Part shown: piece by piece, positions 17,258-26,270 of the stretch | Numbering within the stretch: position 1 is the first letter of the stretch | Layout: every line of letters starts with the position of its first letter | NCBI RefSeq assembly: GCF_016213215.1 | Contig: NZ_JACRAW010000088.1 | Location: 1-64,000, forward strand | Direction of reading: 5' to 3' | Source: Bradyrhizobium sp. | GTDB lineage: Bacteria > Pseudomonadota > Alphaproteobacteria > Rhizobiales > Xanthobacteraceae | DNA length: 64,000 bases | Position numbers and translations under genes: made by a program | The notes under the pieces: generated by a model | Databases searched by the model: none | The model's input: the letters and a program-made list of their open reading frames with translations, nothing else | Told to the model about the DNA's origin: nothing

Positions 17258-18526
17258 CTACGTGCAGCGCGCACTCAGGCCCGACGCGGCAAGTCTAGCC
17301 ATGACGGCGGCCAGGTGAGCGCTATCGCGCGTTTCGATCACGAGCTGCAGCAGGGTCGCCTTGGCTGGCAGGTCGGAAAATGTCCGCTGATGAGAGACCT
17401 CGATGATGTTGGCTCCGGCCTCGGCGAGCAGCGCCGCGACCACCGCCAACTGACCCGGCCTGTCGACGATATCGATCGCAAGCTGCGTCAGGCGCCCCTC
17501 GCGCGCCAGCTCGCGGGTGAGGACGGAGGCGATCAGTCGCGTGTCGATGTTTCCTCCGGTCAGCACCAGTCCGACCTTTCGGCCGGAAAAACTTCCCGAA
17601 TTCGCCAGGAACGCCGCAAGGCCGGCGGCGCCTGCGCCTTCAACCACCGTCTTTTCGATCGAGATCAGCGTCGCGACCGCCCGTTCAAGCTCGGCTTCCG
17701 TCACGAGAACGATGTCGTCAATCAACCTGCGGACGAGGCCTGTGGCAATTTTCCCCGGCGACTTGACCGCGATACCCTCCGCGAGCGTGTCGCCACGCAT
17801 GGGCAGATCGGTACCTTTGATGGCGTTGTACATCGACGGGTAAAGCCTGGCCTGCACTCCGATGATACGCAGTTCAGACTGCAGAGACCGGCCTGCTATG
17901 GCCATGCCGGAAATCAGCCCACCGCCCCCGATCGGCACGACGAGCGTATCCAGTTCGGGGACGGCCTCGAGCATTTCCAGCGCAACCGTGCCCTGTCCCG
18001 CGATGATCAGCGGATCGTCATAGGGGTGGACGAAGATCTGCCCGTGCGCCCGGCCATGGTTCTGCGCAAATTCCCCGGCCTCCTCGAGGGTCGCGCCCGT
18101 TACGATCACCTCCGCGCCGTGGCGCCTGGTGTTTTCGATCTTCACCATCGGCGTGCCGATGGGCATGACAATGGTCGCGGGTATGCCGAGCCGCCTGGCG
18201 TGATAGGCGACGCCCTGAGCGTGATTTCCCGCCGACATCGCAATGACGCCGCGGCGCCGTTCGTCGGGTGACAACGCATTGAGTCGATTCAAGGCGCCCC
18301 GCTCCTTGAAGGAGGAGGTGAATTGAAGGTTCTCAAACTTGAGCCAAACGTCGCAACCGCAGATCTCGCTGAGCGTCCTGCTATGATGACAAGGCGTCGC
18401 GACGATCGAGCCCCGGATGGTCTCAGCCGCGGCGCGCAGGTCAGTCATCGCGACCGGCAAACCGGTTGGATCGAATTCCAGCCGGCGCTGGCTTGCCCGC
18501 GAGTTGTTTTCAATTGGATCCGGCAT
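17258..18526 (-). CDS. Threonine ammonia-lyase with ACT domain
   Basis: A PLP enzyme of fold type II that converts threonine to 2-oxobutyrate and ammonia, feeding isoleucine synthesis or threonine breakdown. The Schiff-base lysine is K74 in FTSSFKERGALN; SAGNHAQGVAYHA binds the substrate carboxylate and VVPIGGGGLISG the PLP phosphate. From about residue 335 a C-terminal ACT-type regulatory domain is visible (AIDIVDRPGQLAVVAALLAEAGANIIEVSHQR). The start MPDPIENN at 18526 has AGGTGAAG upstream; MTDLRAAAE at 18448 would fit the shortest homologues. ilvA/tdcB family; I do not assign a symbol. Confidence 0.9.
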   Translation of the reverse strand: MPDPIENNSRASQRRLEFDPTGLPVAMTDLRAAAETIRGSIVATPCHHSRTLSEICGCDVWLKFENLQFTSSFKERGALNRLNALSPDERRRGVIAMSAGNHAQGVAYHARRLGIPATIVMPIGTPMVKIENTRRHGAEVIVTGATLEEAGEFAQNHGRAHGQIFVHPYDDPLIIAGQGTVALEMLEAVPELDTLVVPIGGGGLISGMAIAGRSLQSELRIIGVQARLYPSMYNAIKGTDLPMRGDTLAEGIAVKSPGKIATGLVRRLIDDIVLVTEAELERAVATLISIEKTVVEGAGAAGLAAFLANSGSFSGRKVGLVLTGGNIDTRLIASVLTRELAREGRLTQLAIDIVDRPGQLAVVAALLAEAGANIIEVSHQRTFSDLPAKATLLQLVIETRDSAHLAAVMARLAASGLSARCT

Positions 18527-18637
18527 ATCTGCTTCACCTATCCGAGCGATCCGGCCGTCTCGCGCTCGCAAATCAGCCGGTCAGGTTCAGACCGGTCCAT
18601 TGCTGCTTCCATTCTCGCATGGCGGGCGGCAATGCCG

Positions 18638-19504
18638 CTAGCGGGAAGAAAACTCACGCGATCGCGACGCCCGCCACAGCGTCCACAACGTGCGCAGCCG
18701 AGAGGTGGGCTGCGGCACAAAGGGATCATTGTCCGCGCGCCACAGCCGCCTTAGGTCGCGGTGCACCATTGCAAGCGGCAGGAACACCTTGCGCGTCTCG
18801 GGCGGCACGCCGGCAAGAAGCGAAAATGCGGTTTTCAGATGCTGCTGCGCCTCACCGAGCAGTTGATCCAGTGCCGCGCGCAGCCTCGGCGTCTGCCTGC
18901 CGGCGAAGACCTCTTCCATGCCGCTGCCATGGAGTTCGAGCAGTTGCTGCGGCACGAGCAGCTGACGGCGCGAAGCATCGCGCGGCAGATTCGCGATGAC
19001 CTGCACCATCCCCTGCGCCAGTCCTGCATGCCGGGCGAGATGATCGCCGGCTTCCGATGGCGGACCGGCAATCCCCGCCGCCAGTCCGAACAGAGCCGAG
19101 AAGGTCTCGGTGATATACCCCTCTAACGCCGCCATGGTCGGCATCGGATCGTTGTAGAGGTCGAACTGGTGTTCCTCGATCAGGCGCGACAGCGGCGCGA
19201 GCGGCAAGCCGAAGTCGCGGATCGCACGCAACAGTTCCGCCGCGACCGGATTGCCCTCGACACCGCCATGGCCATGGCCGGCGAGCATGTCCGTCCACCA
19301 TTGCAGCCGGATTTCGCCGGGCAATGGCTGCGTGACCTGGTCGCGGACGCGCAGGATCTCGACGTTGAAAGCATAGAGCGCCAGCAGCGCGCGGCGTTCG
19401 GGAGCCGGAACAAACAGCGTGGCGGTGTAGCGCACAAAATCGTGGCTGCGCACGAGCTCGGCGCAGAACGCGGCCGCATCGGCGGGCACCTCGCCTGCGC
19501 TCAT
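18638..19504 (-). CDS. Squalene/phytoene-synthase-like protein (NDUFAF6-like)
   Basis: 288 residues of the trans-prenyltransferase head-to-head fold. The first Asp-rich motif of true synthases (DxxxD) is not preserved: the region reads LRVRDQV and IEEHQFDLYND. This matches the non-carotenoid branch that includes the mitochondrial complex I assembly factor NDUFAF6. Its ATG overlaps the stop of the Mth938-like gene by 4 bp (ATGA), so it is translationally coupled at the end of the yajC-secD-secF run. An enzymatic role in terpenoid synthesis is therefore doubtful, and an assembly or membrane role is more likely. Confidence 0.82.
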   Translation of the reverse strand: MSAGEVPADAAAFCAELVRSHDFVRYTATLFVPAPERRALLALYAFNVEILRVRDQVTQPLPGEIRLQWWTDMLAGHGHGGVEGNPVAAELLRAIRDFGLPLAPLSRLIEEHQFDLYNDPMPTMAALEGYITETFSALFGLAAGIAGPPSEAGDHLARHAGLAQGMVQVIANLPRDASRRQLLVPQQLLELHGSGMEEVFAGRQTPRLRAALDQLLGEAQQHLKTAFSLLAGVPPETRKVFLPLAMVHRDLRRLWRADNDPFVPQPTSRLRTLWTLWRASRSREFSSR

Positions 19505-19881
19505 GGCACGGCGATCAGCGCCGCCGCCACGCGACGCCGCTCACCGATCATGATGTTGTAGGTACGGACCGCCGCACCGGTCTGCATGGTATCCAGCGTC
19601 ACTTGGAGCGTCCGGAACGTCTGACGCAACTCCGCCGGAGCCAGCCAGACGCCGGTGCCGGTACCGACCAGCAGCGTGTCGATGCTGTTGGCCGCCGCGA
19701 TCACTTTTTCCAGGGAATATTTGTCGATCTGCTCAGGGCTAGTGATGTCCCAGGCCCAGATCGAGTCCGGCAGGCAGAGCAGCGAGCCGCGATGCGACAT
19801 GCCGGCAAATGCGAAACCGCCCTTTCCGTAGGCGTCGATCGGCGCCGACCTTGGAAAATGCGGAGCGTTGCTCGATGGCAT
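19501..19881 (-). CDS. Mth938-like (DUF498) protein, NDUFAF3-like
   Basis: 126 residues. The core APIDAYGKGGFAFAGMSHRGSLLCLPDSIWAWD followed by VIAAANSIDTLLVGTGTGVWLAPAELRQTF is the Mth938 domain. The human homologue NDUFAF3 helps assemble respiratory complex I. It lies 63 bases downstream of secF and overlaps the NDUFAF6-like gene, a gene order I know from other alphaproteobacteria. A role in inner-membrane complex assembly is an inference from that context. Confidence 0.88.
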   Translation of the reverse strand: MPSSNAPHFPRSAPIDAYGKGGFAFAGMSHRGSLLCLPDSIWAWDITSPEQIDKYSLEKVIAAANSIDTLLVGTGTGVWLAPAELRQTFRTLQVTLDTMQTGAAVRTYNIMIGERRRVAAALIAVP

Positions 19882-19944
19882 GGCTTTGGTCCGAATCTGG
19901 CTCCCTAGCCCCGGCGGGTCGCGGGACCGCTGTTCGAATCCCGC

Positions 19945-20949
19945 CTATTTCTTCACTGGCGTATCCGGAGCCTCGGCGCGGGTGGTACCGACGCCGAGAT
20001 AGATCAGGATCGGTGCTGCGATGAAGATAGAGGTGTAGGTGCCGACCAGCACCACGCCGAACATCATGACCGCCGTGAAGCTATGGATCGCGTGGCCGCC
20101 GAACAATAGCAACGCCAGCAAGGCCAGCGTCACGGTGACGTGGGTGATGATCGAGCGCGACAATGTCGAATTGATGGATTCGTTCAACAATTGCGGCATC
20201 GGCATCTTCTTGTAACGCCGCAGCATTTCGCGGATACGGTCGTAGATCACGACCGTATCATTGAGCGAGTAGCCAAGGATCGTCAGCAGCGCCGCGATGC
20301 TGGTGAGGTCGAAATCGACCTGGCTGATCGACATGAAACCGACCGTGAGCACGATGTCGTGCACGTTGGCGATCATGGCACCCAGCGCGAACTGCCACTC
20401 GAAGCGGAACCAGAGATAGATCAGGATCCCGAGGATCGCTAGCATCAGGCCCAGCATGCCGTAGGCCAGAAGCTCGCCGGACACGCGCGGACCGACGACC
20501 TCGACGCGGCGATAATCCACCGAATCCCCGAGCGCGCTCCGGACCTTCTGTACCGCTTCCTGCTGGGCCGCATCGCCCCCCGGCTGCTCCGCGACGCGGA
20601 TCAGTACGTCGGCAGGTCCGCCGAACTGCTGCAACTGGACCTCGCCGAGGTTGAGACTGCTCAGGGCCGCCCGCATCCCGGCAATGTCGGCAGTGCCGGA
20701 CTTGGACTTGACCTCCAGCAGCGTGCCCCCCCTGAAGTCGATGCCGAAATTCAGGCCATGGGTGAAAAACAGCGTGATGGCGAAGAGCGACAGGACCGCC
20801 GAGATCGGGAAACTGATGCGGCGGAAGCGCGTGAAGTCGAAATGGGTGTTGTCGGGAACGATGCGCAGGGCCGGCAGCACGCCAAGCGCACTGATGACCG
20901 TCAGGACGGCGATGAGGATACCAAGTCCGATGAGAATGTATTGGGTCAC
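19945..20949 (-). CDS. secF: Protein translocase subunit SecF
   Basis: 334 residues of the RND-type SecDF motor that uses the proton gradient to complete protein export through SecYEG. Six membrane segments are visible. The periplasmic domain begins GLNFGIDFRGGTLLEV, and the conserved helix-4 motif VGFMSISQVDFDLTSIAALLTILGYSLNDTVVIYDRIRE is intact. It initiates at GTG. A hairpin-forming repeat sits in the 109-bp gap after secD. Confidence 0.96.
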   Translation of the reverse strand: MTQYILIGLGILIAVLTVISALGVLPALRIVPDNTHFDFTRFRRISFPISAVLSLFAITLFFTHGLNFGIDFRGGTLLEVKSKSGTADIAGMRAALSSLNLGEVQLQQFGGPADVLIRVAEQPGGDAAQQEAVQKVRSALGDSVDYRRVEVVGPRVSGELLAYGMLGLMLAILGILIYLWFRFEWQFALGAMIANVHDIVLTVGFMSISQVDFDLTSIAALLTILGYSLNDTVVIYDRIREMLRRYKKMPMPQLLNESINSTLSRSIITHVTVTLALLALLLFGGHAIHSFTAVMMFGVVLVGTYTSIFIAAPILIYLGVGTTRAEAPDTPVKK

Positions 20950-21020
20950 GCCGGGACGCTCCGCATTCTCAGCAGTTCAAGTTTGGCATGCTCGGTCATA
21001 TGCGTCGCTTCGTCGTTTGG

Positions 21021-21059
21021 GGGCATGATCGTGTCCGAAACCGGTATCCGATCATGCCC
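21021..21059. repeat. Perfect 11-bp inverted repeat between secD and secF
   Basis: GGGCATGATCG (21021-21031) and CGATCATGCCC (21049-21059) enclose TGTCCGAAACCGGTATC. The form recalls the RIME-like intergenic repeats of rhizobia, and a related sequence is at 53342. The secD stop codon falls at its edge. On the secD transcript it would form a stable hairpin and could affect secF expression. Confidence 0.65.
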
Positions 21060-22657
21060 TAGATCGGCACGCTGCGCGGCCGTTTCCACCGAACCCACCC
21101 GGCCACGATCAGACGAGTCAGCGTGAAGGCGGTGAAAACAGTGGTGATGATGCCGATGCCGAGCGTCACGGCAAAGCCGCGCACCGGACCGGTACCGATG
21201 TAGAACAGCACGGCAGCGGCGATGAACGTCGTGATGTTGGAGTCGAGGATGGTGGCAAGCGCGCGCTTGAAGCCGGCGTCGATCGCCGAAATCGCGTTGC
21301 GCCCGCCGCGCAGCTCCTCGCGGATGCGCTCGTAGATCAGCACGTTGGAGTCCACCGCGATGCCGACCGTGAGCACGATGCCGGCGATGCCGGGCAGCGT
21401 CAGTGTGGCATTGAGCAGCGAAAGCAAGCCGAAGATCATCGCGACGTTGATGGCAACCGCGATGTTGGCGAACACGCCGAACAGCCGGTAGGTCACAAGC
21501 ATGAACACGATGACCATGATCGAGCCGACATAGGCGGCGAGTTCACCCTTTTCGATGGAGTCCTGGCCGAGGCCGGGGCCTACCGTGCGCTCCTCGATGA
21601 CCGTCAGTGGCGCCGGCAGCGCGCCGGCGCGGAGCAGGATCGCGAGGTCGTTGGCCGACTGCACGGTGAAATTGCCGGAGATCTGGCCCTGTCCGCCGGT
21701 GATCGGCTCACGGATGACGGGAGCCGAGATCACCTCGTTGTCGAGCACGATCGCGAAGGGCAGTCCGACATTCTCGGTCGTGGCGGTAGCGAATTTGCGC
21801 GAGCCGGACGAGTTGAATTTGAAGCTAACGATGGGCTCGCTGGTGCGCTGGTCGAATCCTGGCTGCGCATCGGTGAGGTCGCCGCCGGAGACCAGCACCT
21901 GCTTCTTGACCACGTAAGGCACCTTGGGCGCGCTCGCGCTCATCAGCAGTTCGGAATCGGGCGGCACCCTGCCCTGCTGCGCCTGGTCGGGCGGCACCGA
22001 GCTGTCGACCATCCGGAATTCCATCTTCGCGGTCTTGCCAAGCAGCTCTTTCAGCCGCGTTGGGTCCTGTAGACCGGGCACCTGGACCAGGATGCGGTCG
22101 GTCCCCTGGCGCTGGATCACCGGCTCGACCGTGCCGAGCTGGTTGACACGGCGTTCGACGATCTGGATGGACTGTTCGATAGTCTGCCGGACCCGCTCGG
22201 TGATGGCGGCCTGCGGCACCCCCAACCGGATCAGGCCGCCGCCGGCATCGGTGATTTCCAGGCTACGCTGACCGCTGGAGCCGAGCAGCCCGCCCAGCGG
22301 CTGCGACAGGTCGCGAAGTTTGGTGAGCGCGGTGGCCAGATCGGTCTCCTTGACCCGGACTTCGACCGCATCGCCTTTGGCCGACAGGCCGGTGTAGCCG
22401 ATCTTGGCCTCACGCAGGACGCGCCTTGCGTCGTCGCGGACCTGGTCGAGCTTCTCTTTCTTCACATAGTTGGCGTCGACTTCCAGCAGCAGGTAGGAGC
22501 CGCCCTGCAGATCGAGGCCGAGCACGAGGTGGCGCTGCGCCCAAAGCGGCCATTTCTTGACCGTGGCCTCCGGGAAGAAATTCGGGACCGCACACAGGCA
22601 CACGATCAGCGCCGTTAGGATGATACCCAGCGCTTTCCACCGCGTGAAATATAACAT
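21059..22657 (-). CDS. secD: Protein translocase subunit SecD
   Basis: 532 residues, the larger SecDF partner. An N-terminal helix (ALGIILTALIVCLCAVPN) is followed by GLDLQGGSYLLLEV, the family signature, the large periplasmic P1 domain, and the C-terminal five-helix block with GIAGIVLTVGIAVDSNVLIYERIREELRGG. It ends AGWVRWKRPRSVPI. It lies 44 bases downstream of yajC in the usual order yajC-secD-secF. Confidence 0.97.
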   Translation of the reverse strand: MLYFTRWKALGIILTALIVCLCAVPNFFPEATVKKWPLWAQRHLVLGLDLQGGSYLLLEVDANYVKKEKLDQVRDDARRVLREAKIGYTGLSAKGDAVEVRVKETDLATALTKLRDLSQPLGGLLGSSGQRSLEITDAGGGLIRLGVPQAAITERVRQTIEQSIQIVERRVNQLGTVEPVIQRQGTDRILVQVPGLQDPTRLKELLGKTAKMEFRMVDSSVPPDQAQQGRVPPDSELLMSASAPKVPYVVKKQVLVSGGDLTDAQPGFDQRTSEPIVSFKFNSSGSRKFATATTENVGLPFAIVLDNEVISAPVIREPITGGQGQISGNFTVQSANDLAILLRAGALPAPLTVIEERTVGPGLGQDSIEKGELAAYVGSIMVIVFMLVTYRLFGVFANIAVAINVAMIFGLLSLLNATLTLPGIAGIVLTVGIAVDSNVLIYERIREELRGGRNAISAIDAGFKRALATILDSNITTFIAAAVLFYIGTGPVRGFAVTLGIGIITTVFTAFTLTRLIVAGWVRWKRPRSVPI

Positions 22658-22701
22658 CGACTGGACCTGTCAGATCAGGAGAACGCGAGGCGCAGGCGGC
22701 C

Positions 22702-23058
22702 TCAGCTCGCGGAGGCCTCGTCCTTGGCACTGTCCTTGGCGGGCTCGCCCTTGGCGCGCACCCCGGAGATCATCTGCCGCATCTGCCGCACCCGCACGCC
22801 ATCGGCAATCTCGAACTCGACCTGGTCATCATCGACGACCTTGGTGACCTTGCCGACGAGGCCGCCAGAGGTGACGATGGTGTCGCCGCGGCGGATGTTC
22901 TTCACCATTTCGGCGTGTTCGCGCACCTTCTTCTGCTGCGGCCTCAGGATGAGGAAGTACATGATCACGAAGATGAGCGCGAAGGGCAAAAGCGACATCA
23001 ACATGCTGTTGGTATCGCCGCCGGCCGCGGCCTGGGCATAGGCAGGGGTAATGAACAT
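22702..23058 (-). CDS. yajC: Preprotein translocase subunit YajC
   Basis: 118 residues with one membrane helix (MLMSLLPFALIFVIMYFLILRPQQKK) and the conserved cytosolic RGDTIVTSGGLVGKVTKVVDDDQVEFEIADGVRVRQMR. YajC associates with SecDF. The ORF track starts much farther upstream at 23409; the ATG at 23058 (MFITPAYAQAAAGG) is the family start. The C-terminal tail is Lys/Asp/Ser-rich and probably disordered. Confidence 0.95.
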   Translation of the reverse strand: MFITPAYAQAAAGGDTNSMLMSLLPFALIFVIMYFLILRPQQKKVREHAEMVKNIRRGDTIVTSGGLVGKVTKVVDDDQVEFEIADGVRVRQMRQMISGVRAKGEPAKDSAKDEASAS

Positions 23059-23237
23059 TCGGAAAGTCCTCGTGAACGGGGGAAGGCCGGTACCGCCTCT
23101 TGGGGCGACCGGTTCGGCCAAATTCGCGCGGACTATAGCGGCCGCGGTCCCAATTGCAACGCTGCCAAGTCCCTCATTTGCGCACCTTGCGGCAGGACTT
23201 AAGGCCCGATAAGGCTGCGCATTCAGGAACTTCCGAC

Positions 23238-24206
23238 ATGTCGAAAAAGCCCAGCAAGACCGTGCGCCGCCCCCCCGCGAAAACCCCCTCCAGGCGGCCT
23301 GCCAGAACAGCGGCAAAACGCCCCACCACACCCCTCCCCGGTTCTTCCGAGGAACGGATGGTGCGTGCGCTCGAGACCATTGCGGCGCACCTCTCCGCCA
23401 ATGCGTCAACCCTCGCCGCGCCCGCGTCGCTTGACCATGCCGACGCCTTCGTCTGGCACCCTGACGGGCGCCTCTCTGCCGTGCCGCGGGTCAGCCGGGT
23501 CGAGCTGTTCCTGCTCAAGGGCATCGACCGGATGCGCGACATCCTGATCGAGAATACCGAGCGGTTCGCCGATAGCCTGCCCGCCAACAACGCCTTGCTA
23601 TGGGGCGCGCGCGGCATGGGCAAATCGTCGCTGGTCAAGGCGACCCATGCCCGCATCAATTCCGAACGCAAAGCGGCGGATCGCCTCAAGCTGATCGAGA
23701 TCCATCGCGAGGACATCGAGAGCCTGCCATCCCTCATGGAGCTCCTGCGAAGCTCGCCGTTTCGCTTCATCGTGTTCTGTGACGATCTTTCCTTCGACGG
23801 CAATGATGCCTCCTACAAGTCGCTGAAAGCCGTGCTGGAAGGCGGCATCGAAGGACGCCCCGACAACGTGATCCTCTACGCCACATCCAACCGCCGCCAC
23901 CTGCTCTCGCGCGACATGATCGAGAACGAGCGCTCGACGGCGATCAACCCCGGCGAAGCGGTCGAGGAGAAGGTCTCGCTTTCGGACCGTTTCGGACTGT
24001 GGCTCGGCTTCCACCGCTGCAGCCAGGACGAGTACCTCGCCATGGTCAAAGGCTATTGCGGCCATTTCGGCATCAAGGTGACCGACGAGGACCTGGAGCG
24101 TGAAGCCCTGGAATGGTCGACGACGCGCGGCTCGCGATCCGGCCGCGTCGCCTGGCAGTTCACCCAGGAGTTGGCGGGACGGCTTGGCGTGAGGCTGACC
24201 GGGTAA
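23238..24206 (+). CDS. DUF815 ATP-binding protein
   Basis: 322 residues. A basic N-terminal tail (KPSKTVRRPPAKTPSRRPARTAAKRP) is followed by a P-loop ATPase: Walker A GARGMGKSSLVK, Walker B FRFIVFCDDLSF, and the sensor-like stretch NVILYATSNRRHLL. DUF815 is the AAA+-like family with the typical FGLWLGFHRCSQDEYLAMV segment. The start at 23238 follows AGGAACTTCCGAC. It is divergent from yajC with 179 bp between them. Molecular role not established. Confidence 0.88.
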   Translation: MSKKPSKTVRRPPAKTPSRRPARTAAKRPTTPLPGSSEERMVRALETIAAHLSANASTLAAPASLDHADAFVWHPDGRLSAVPRVSRVELFLLKGIDRMRDILIENTERFADSLPANNALLWGARGMGKSSLVKATHARINSERKAADRLKLIEIHREDIESLPSLMELLRSSPFRFIVFCDDLSFDGNDASYKSLKAVLEGGIEGRPDNVILYATSNRRHLLSRDMIENERSTAINPGEAVEEKVSLSDRFGLWLGFHRCSQDEYLAMVKGYCGHFGIKVTDEDLEREALEWSTTRGSRSGRVAWQFTQELAGRLGVRLTG

Positions 24207-24236
24207 TAGCCTTTCCGGTTCGACAAGGAGGCCGGC

Positions 24237-24719
24237 ATGGAGCGTCCGCTACCCGCAAATCTCCCTGCCTTTCTGGTTGAAGCCAAGCGACGGACCTATG
24301 CGGGTCTGGATGATGATGCCACGGTCTCAACGCCTCTGCTCCCGGCATCGAAGCAGCTCGAATACAGCGCCGGAAACCTCCGCTATCGCGATATCTATTT
24401 CGGCATGAGCTTCTTCGTCGGGCAGGAAGTTGTCTGCGAGGATGACCAAGCCATCTGGTCCATGAGCTATGCTGGCGGACTGAGGCCTGGTATTTCCGAC
24501 AGGAAAACAGCCCTGGCGGCCTACGCCTTCCTGCGGAAGGCGCTTCTTGCGATCAGCGAGGAGCGCCCCTTTCGAGGCCCGGCTCATTTCGAAGATGCAG
24601 ATCATGGTTACCTCAATGCTACTGAAGGAAGCATCGAGGACTTCCACGGCGCCGAGCAGATCACTCTGCGCGGGCAGTTGATCTACCGCTTACGCTATTG
24701 CGGGGGAAGACTCCGGTAG
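24237..24719 (+). CDS. DUF5680 domain protein
   Basis: 160 residues. The central YRDIYFGMSFFVGQEVVCEDDQAIWSMSYAGGL motif is typical of DUF5680, a small soluble domain often found with XRE regulators; here it is stand-alone. AAGGAGG lies 7 bases ahead of the ATG. It starts 30 bases after the DUF815 gene and may share its transcript. A terminator hairpin follows. Confidence 0.8.
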   Translation: MERPLPANLPAFLVEAKRRTYAGLDDDATVSTPLLPASKQLEYSAGNLRYRDIYFGMSFFVGQEVVCEDDQAIWSMSYAGGLRPGISDRKTALAAYAFLRKALLAISEERPFRGPAHFEDADHGYLNATEGSIEDFHGAEQITLRGQLIYRLRYCGGRLR

Positions 24720-24758
24720 ATTGCTGCCCCGCCTCCGCGTTCAGCAGGCCCCAAAACG

Positions 24759-24784
24759 CCATCGCCCGCTTTCGCGGGCGATGG
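24759..24784. terminator. Stem-loop terminator
   Basis: CCATCGCCCGC/GCGGGCGATGG forms an 11-bp perfect stem with loop TTTC, 40 bases after DUF5680 and 40 before the convergent LysM/M23 gene. Confidence 0.8.
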
Positions 24785-24823
24785 GAGTGCTACAACCTCA
24801 AACAATCGCGGTTCGACGCGGCG

Positions 24824-26161
24824 CTACGCCCCATTGAGGAATTGTAGCGGGTCGACGGGCGTAGATCCCTTGCGGATCTCGAAGTGGAGCTGCGGAGACG
24901 CCACTTCGCCCGACTGACCCGATTTGGCAATCACCTGGCCGCGCTTGATCGTATCGCCGCGCTTCACCAACAGCTCACTCGCATGGGCATATGCGGTGAC
25001 GTAGCCGTTTGAGTGCCGCACCAGGATCAGATTGCCATAACCTTTCAGTTCGTTGCCCGAATAGGCGACCACGCCGTCTTCGGCCGCCTTGATCGGGGTT
25101 CCCTCCGGCACGGCGAGGTTGATGCCGTCGTTGGACTTGCCATTGGTCTTGGCACCGTAGCTCGCGATCACCTTGCCGCGGGCCGGCCAGCGGAACGTCG
25201 GCAGTGCTCCGGTGGCTTCGCTCGCCTTGGCCGGCGCTTCCGTGGACTTTTCTTCGATATTGCCGGTCGCCTGAGCCAGGCGCGCGCTCTGCTGCGGGGC
25301 TGCCGCGGTCGCAACCCGTGTGGCGGGCAACGCCGCAGCGGCGGTCGGCTGAGCCGCCGGCGCCGGGGCTGCCGGAATGGCCGCGGCCGCCGTCCTGGCT
25401 GCGGGCACGGTCAGCCTGGTGCCGAGCTTGAGCTTGGTCGACGCGTCGAGATTGTTGGCCTTGGCCAACTCGGCGATCGAGATGTGATTTTGGCGCGCGA
25501 TGCTGGCGAGGGTCTCGCCCTTATTGACGAAGTGGACACCAGGAGCCGCGCCCGCAACCGGCTTGCCAGCCGCCGCGATGGGCGCCGCGGCTGCAGGAGC
25601 GGTCGCGGTTGCGGTCGGGTGCGGAATGATCAGCTGCTGGCCGGGGGACAGTGTCCGCGGCCCCTTATAGCCGTTGGCGGCGAGGATCGCGGCAGGGGTG
25701 ACGTGATAACGGCGCGCCAGCACGTCCAGCGTGTCGCTGGTACCGACGATGATGGTTGTGCCGGCCGGCCGGTTTGCCGCAACGGAGCGCGGCGGCACCG
25801 TCCCGGTGACCTCAAGCTGCGGCTTGTCCGGCGGCGCGTACGAGGCGAGCCCGCGCCCGCCGCCCGAGACACCGCCGCCCCCACTGACCGGGTAGGACTG
25901 CGGCGCGGATACGGCCGGCGGCGGCAGCGAGGGGGAATGGTACGGCGGACGGGAATACTGCGGAAGTTCGCGGCGCTCGACCGGTGCCGCGGGCACCGAG
26001 GCGGTGGCCTCGGGCTGGGAAGCAAAGGGGTTGGAGAACGAGTTTTGCGAAAGCCGCGTCGACATGTCGGCGCTGCACCCCGCAAAACCGAACGAGATCA
26101 GCGCCAGCGCCACGACCTGCGGGACGCGGCGCGAGTAAAGCAACTCGGCAATACCGGACAT
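24824..26161 (-). CDS. LysM/M23 lipoprotein, NlpD-like with degenerate metallopeptidase site
   Basis: 445 residues. A signal with a lipobox-like FAGC (C29) suggests an outer-membrane lipoprotein. Two LysM modules follow (TIIVGTSDTLDVLARRYHVTPAAILAANG and HFVNKGETLASIARQNHISIAELAKANN), then Ala/Pro-rich linkers and a C-terminal M23/LytM domain. The zinc ligands are mostly lost: the usual HxGxD position reads NDGIN and the HxH motif reads QLHFE. This is the pattern of amidase activators such as NlpD/EnvC rather than of active peptidases. It lies downstream of pcm and surE, the same order as nlpD in many proteobacteria. Confidence 0.88.
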   Translation of the reverse strand: MSGIAELLYSRRVPQVVALALISFGFAGCSADMSTRLSQNSFSNPFASQPEATASVPAAPVERRELPQYSRPPYHSPSLPPPAVSAPQSYPVSGGGGVSGGGRGLASYAPPDKPQLEVTGTVPPRSVAANRPAGTTIIVGTSDTLDVLARRYHVTPAAILAANGYKGPRTLSPGQQLIIPHPTATATAPAAAAPIAAAGKPVAGAAPGVHFVNKGETLASIARQNHISIAELAKANNLDASTKLKLGTRLTVPAARTAAAAIPAAPAPAAQPTAAAALPATRVATAAAPQQSARLAQATGNIEEKSTEAPAKASEATGALPTFRWPARGKVIASYGAKTNGKSNDGINLAVPEGTPIKAAEDGVVAYSGNELKGYGNLILVRHSNGYVTAYAHASELLVKRGDTIKRGQVIAKSGQSGEVASPQLHFEIRKGSTPVDPLQFLNGA

Positions 26162-26270
26162 GGTTACTCACTCGTACGCAACAAACTAACGATTTGAGTA
26201 AACACAGGCCCAGTAAACAACGCCTTAAGCCTCGGATAAGGCGTTGGCAGTGCTGCCGATACGGAACTTC

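Noticed and set aside
19880-19945. tRNA-like 3' end (GTTCGAATCCCGC) after secF
   Set aside because: The stem would need a 14-base T-loop and no acceptor stem is present upstream. It is probably chance.
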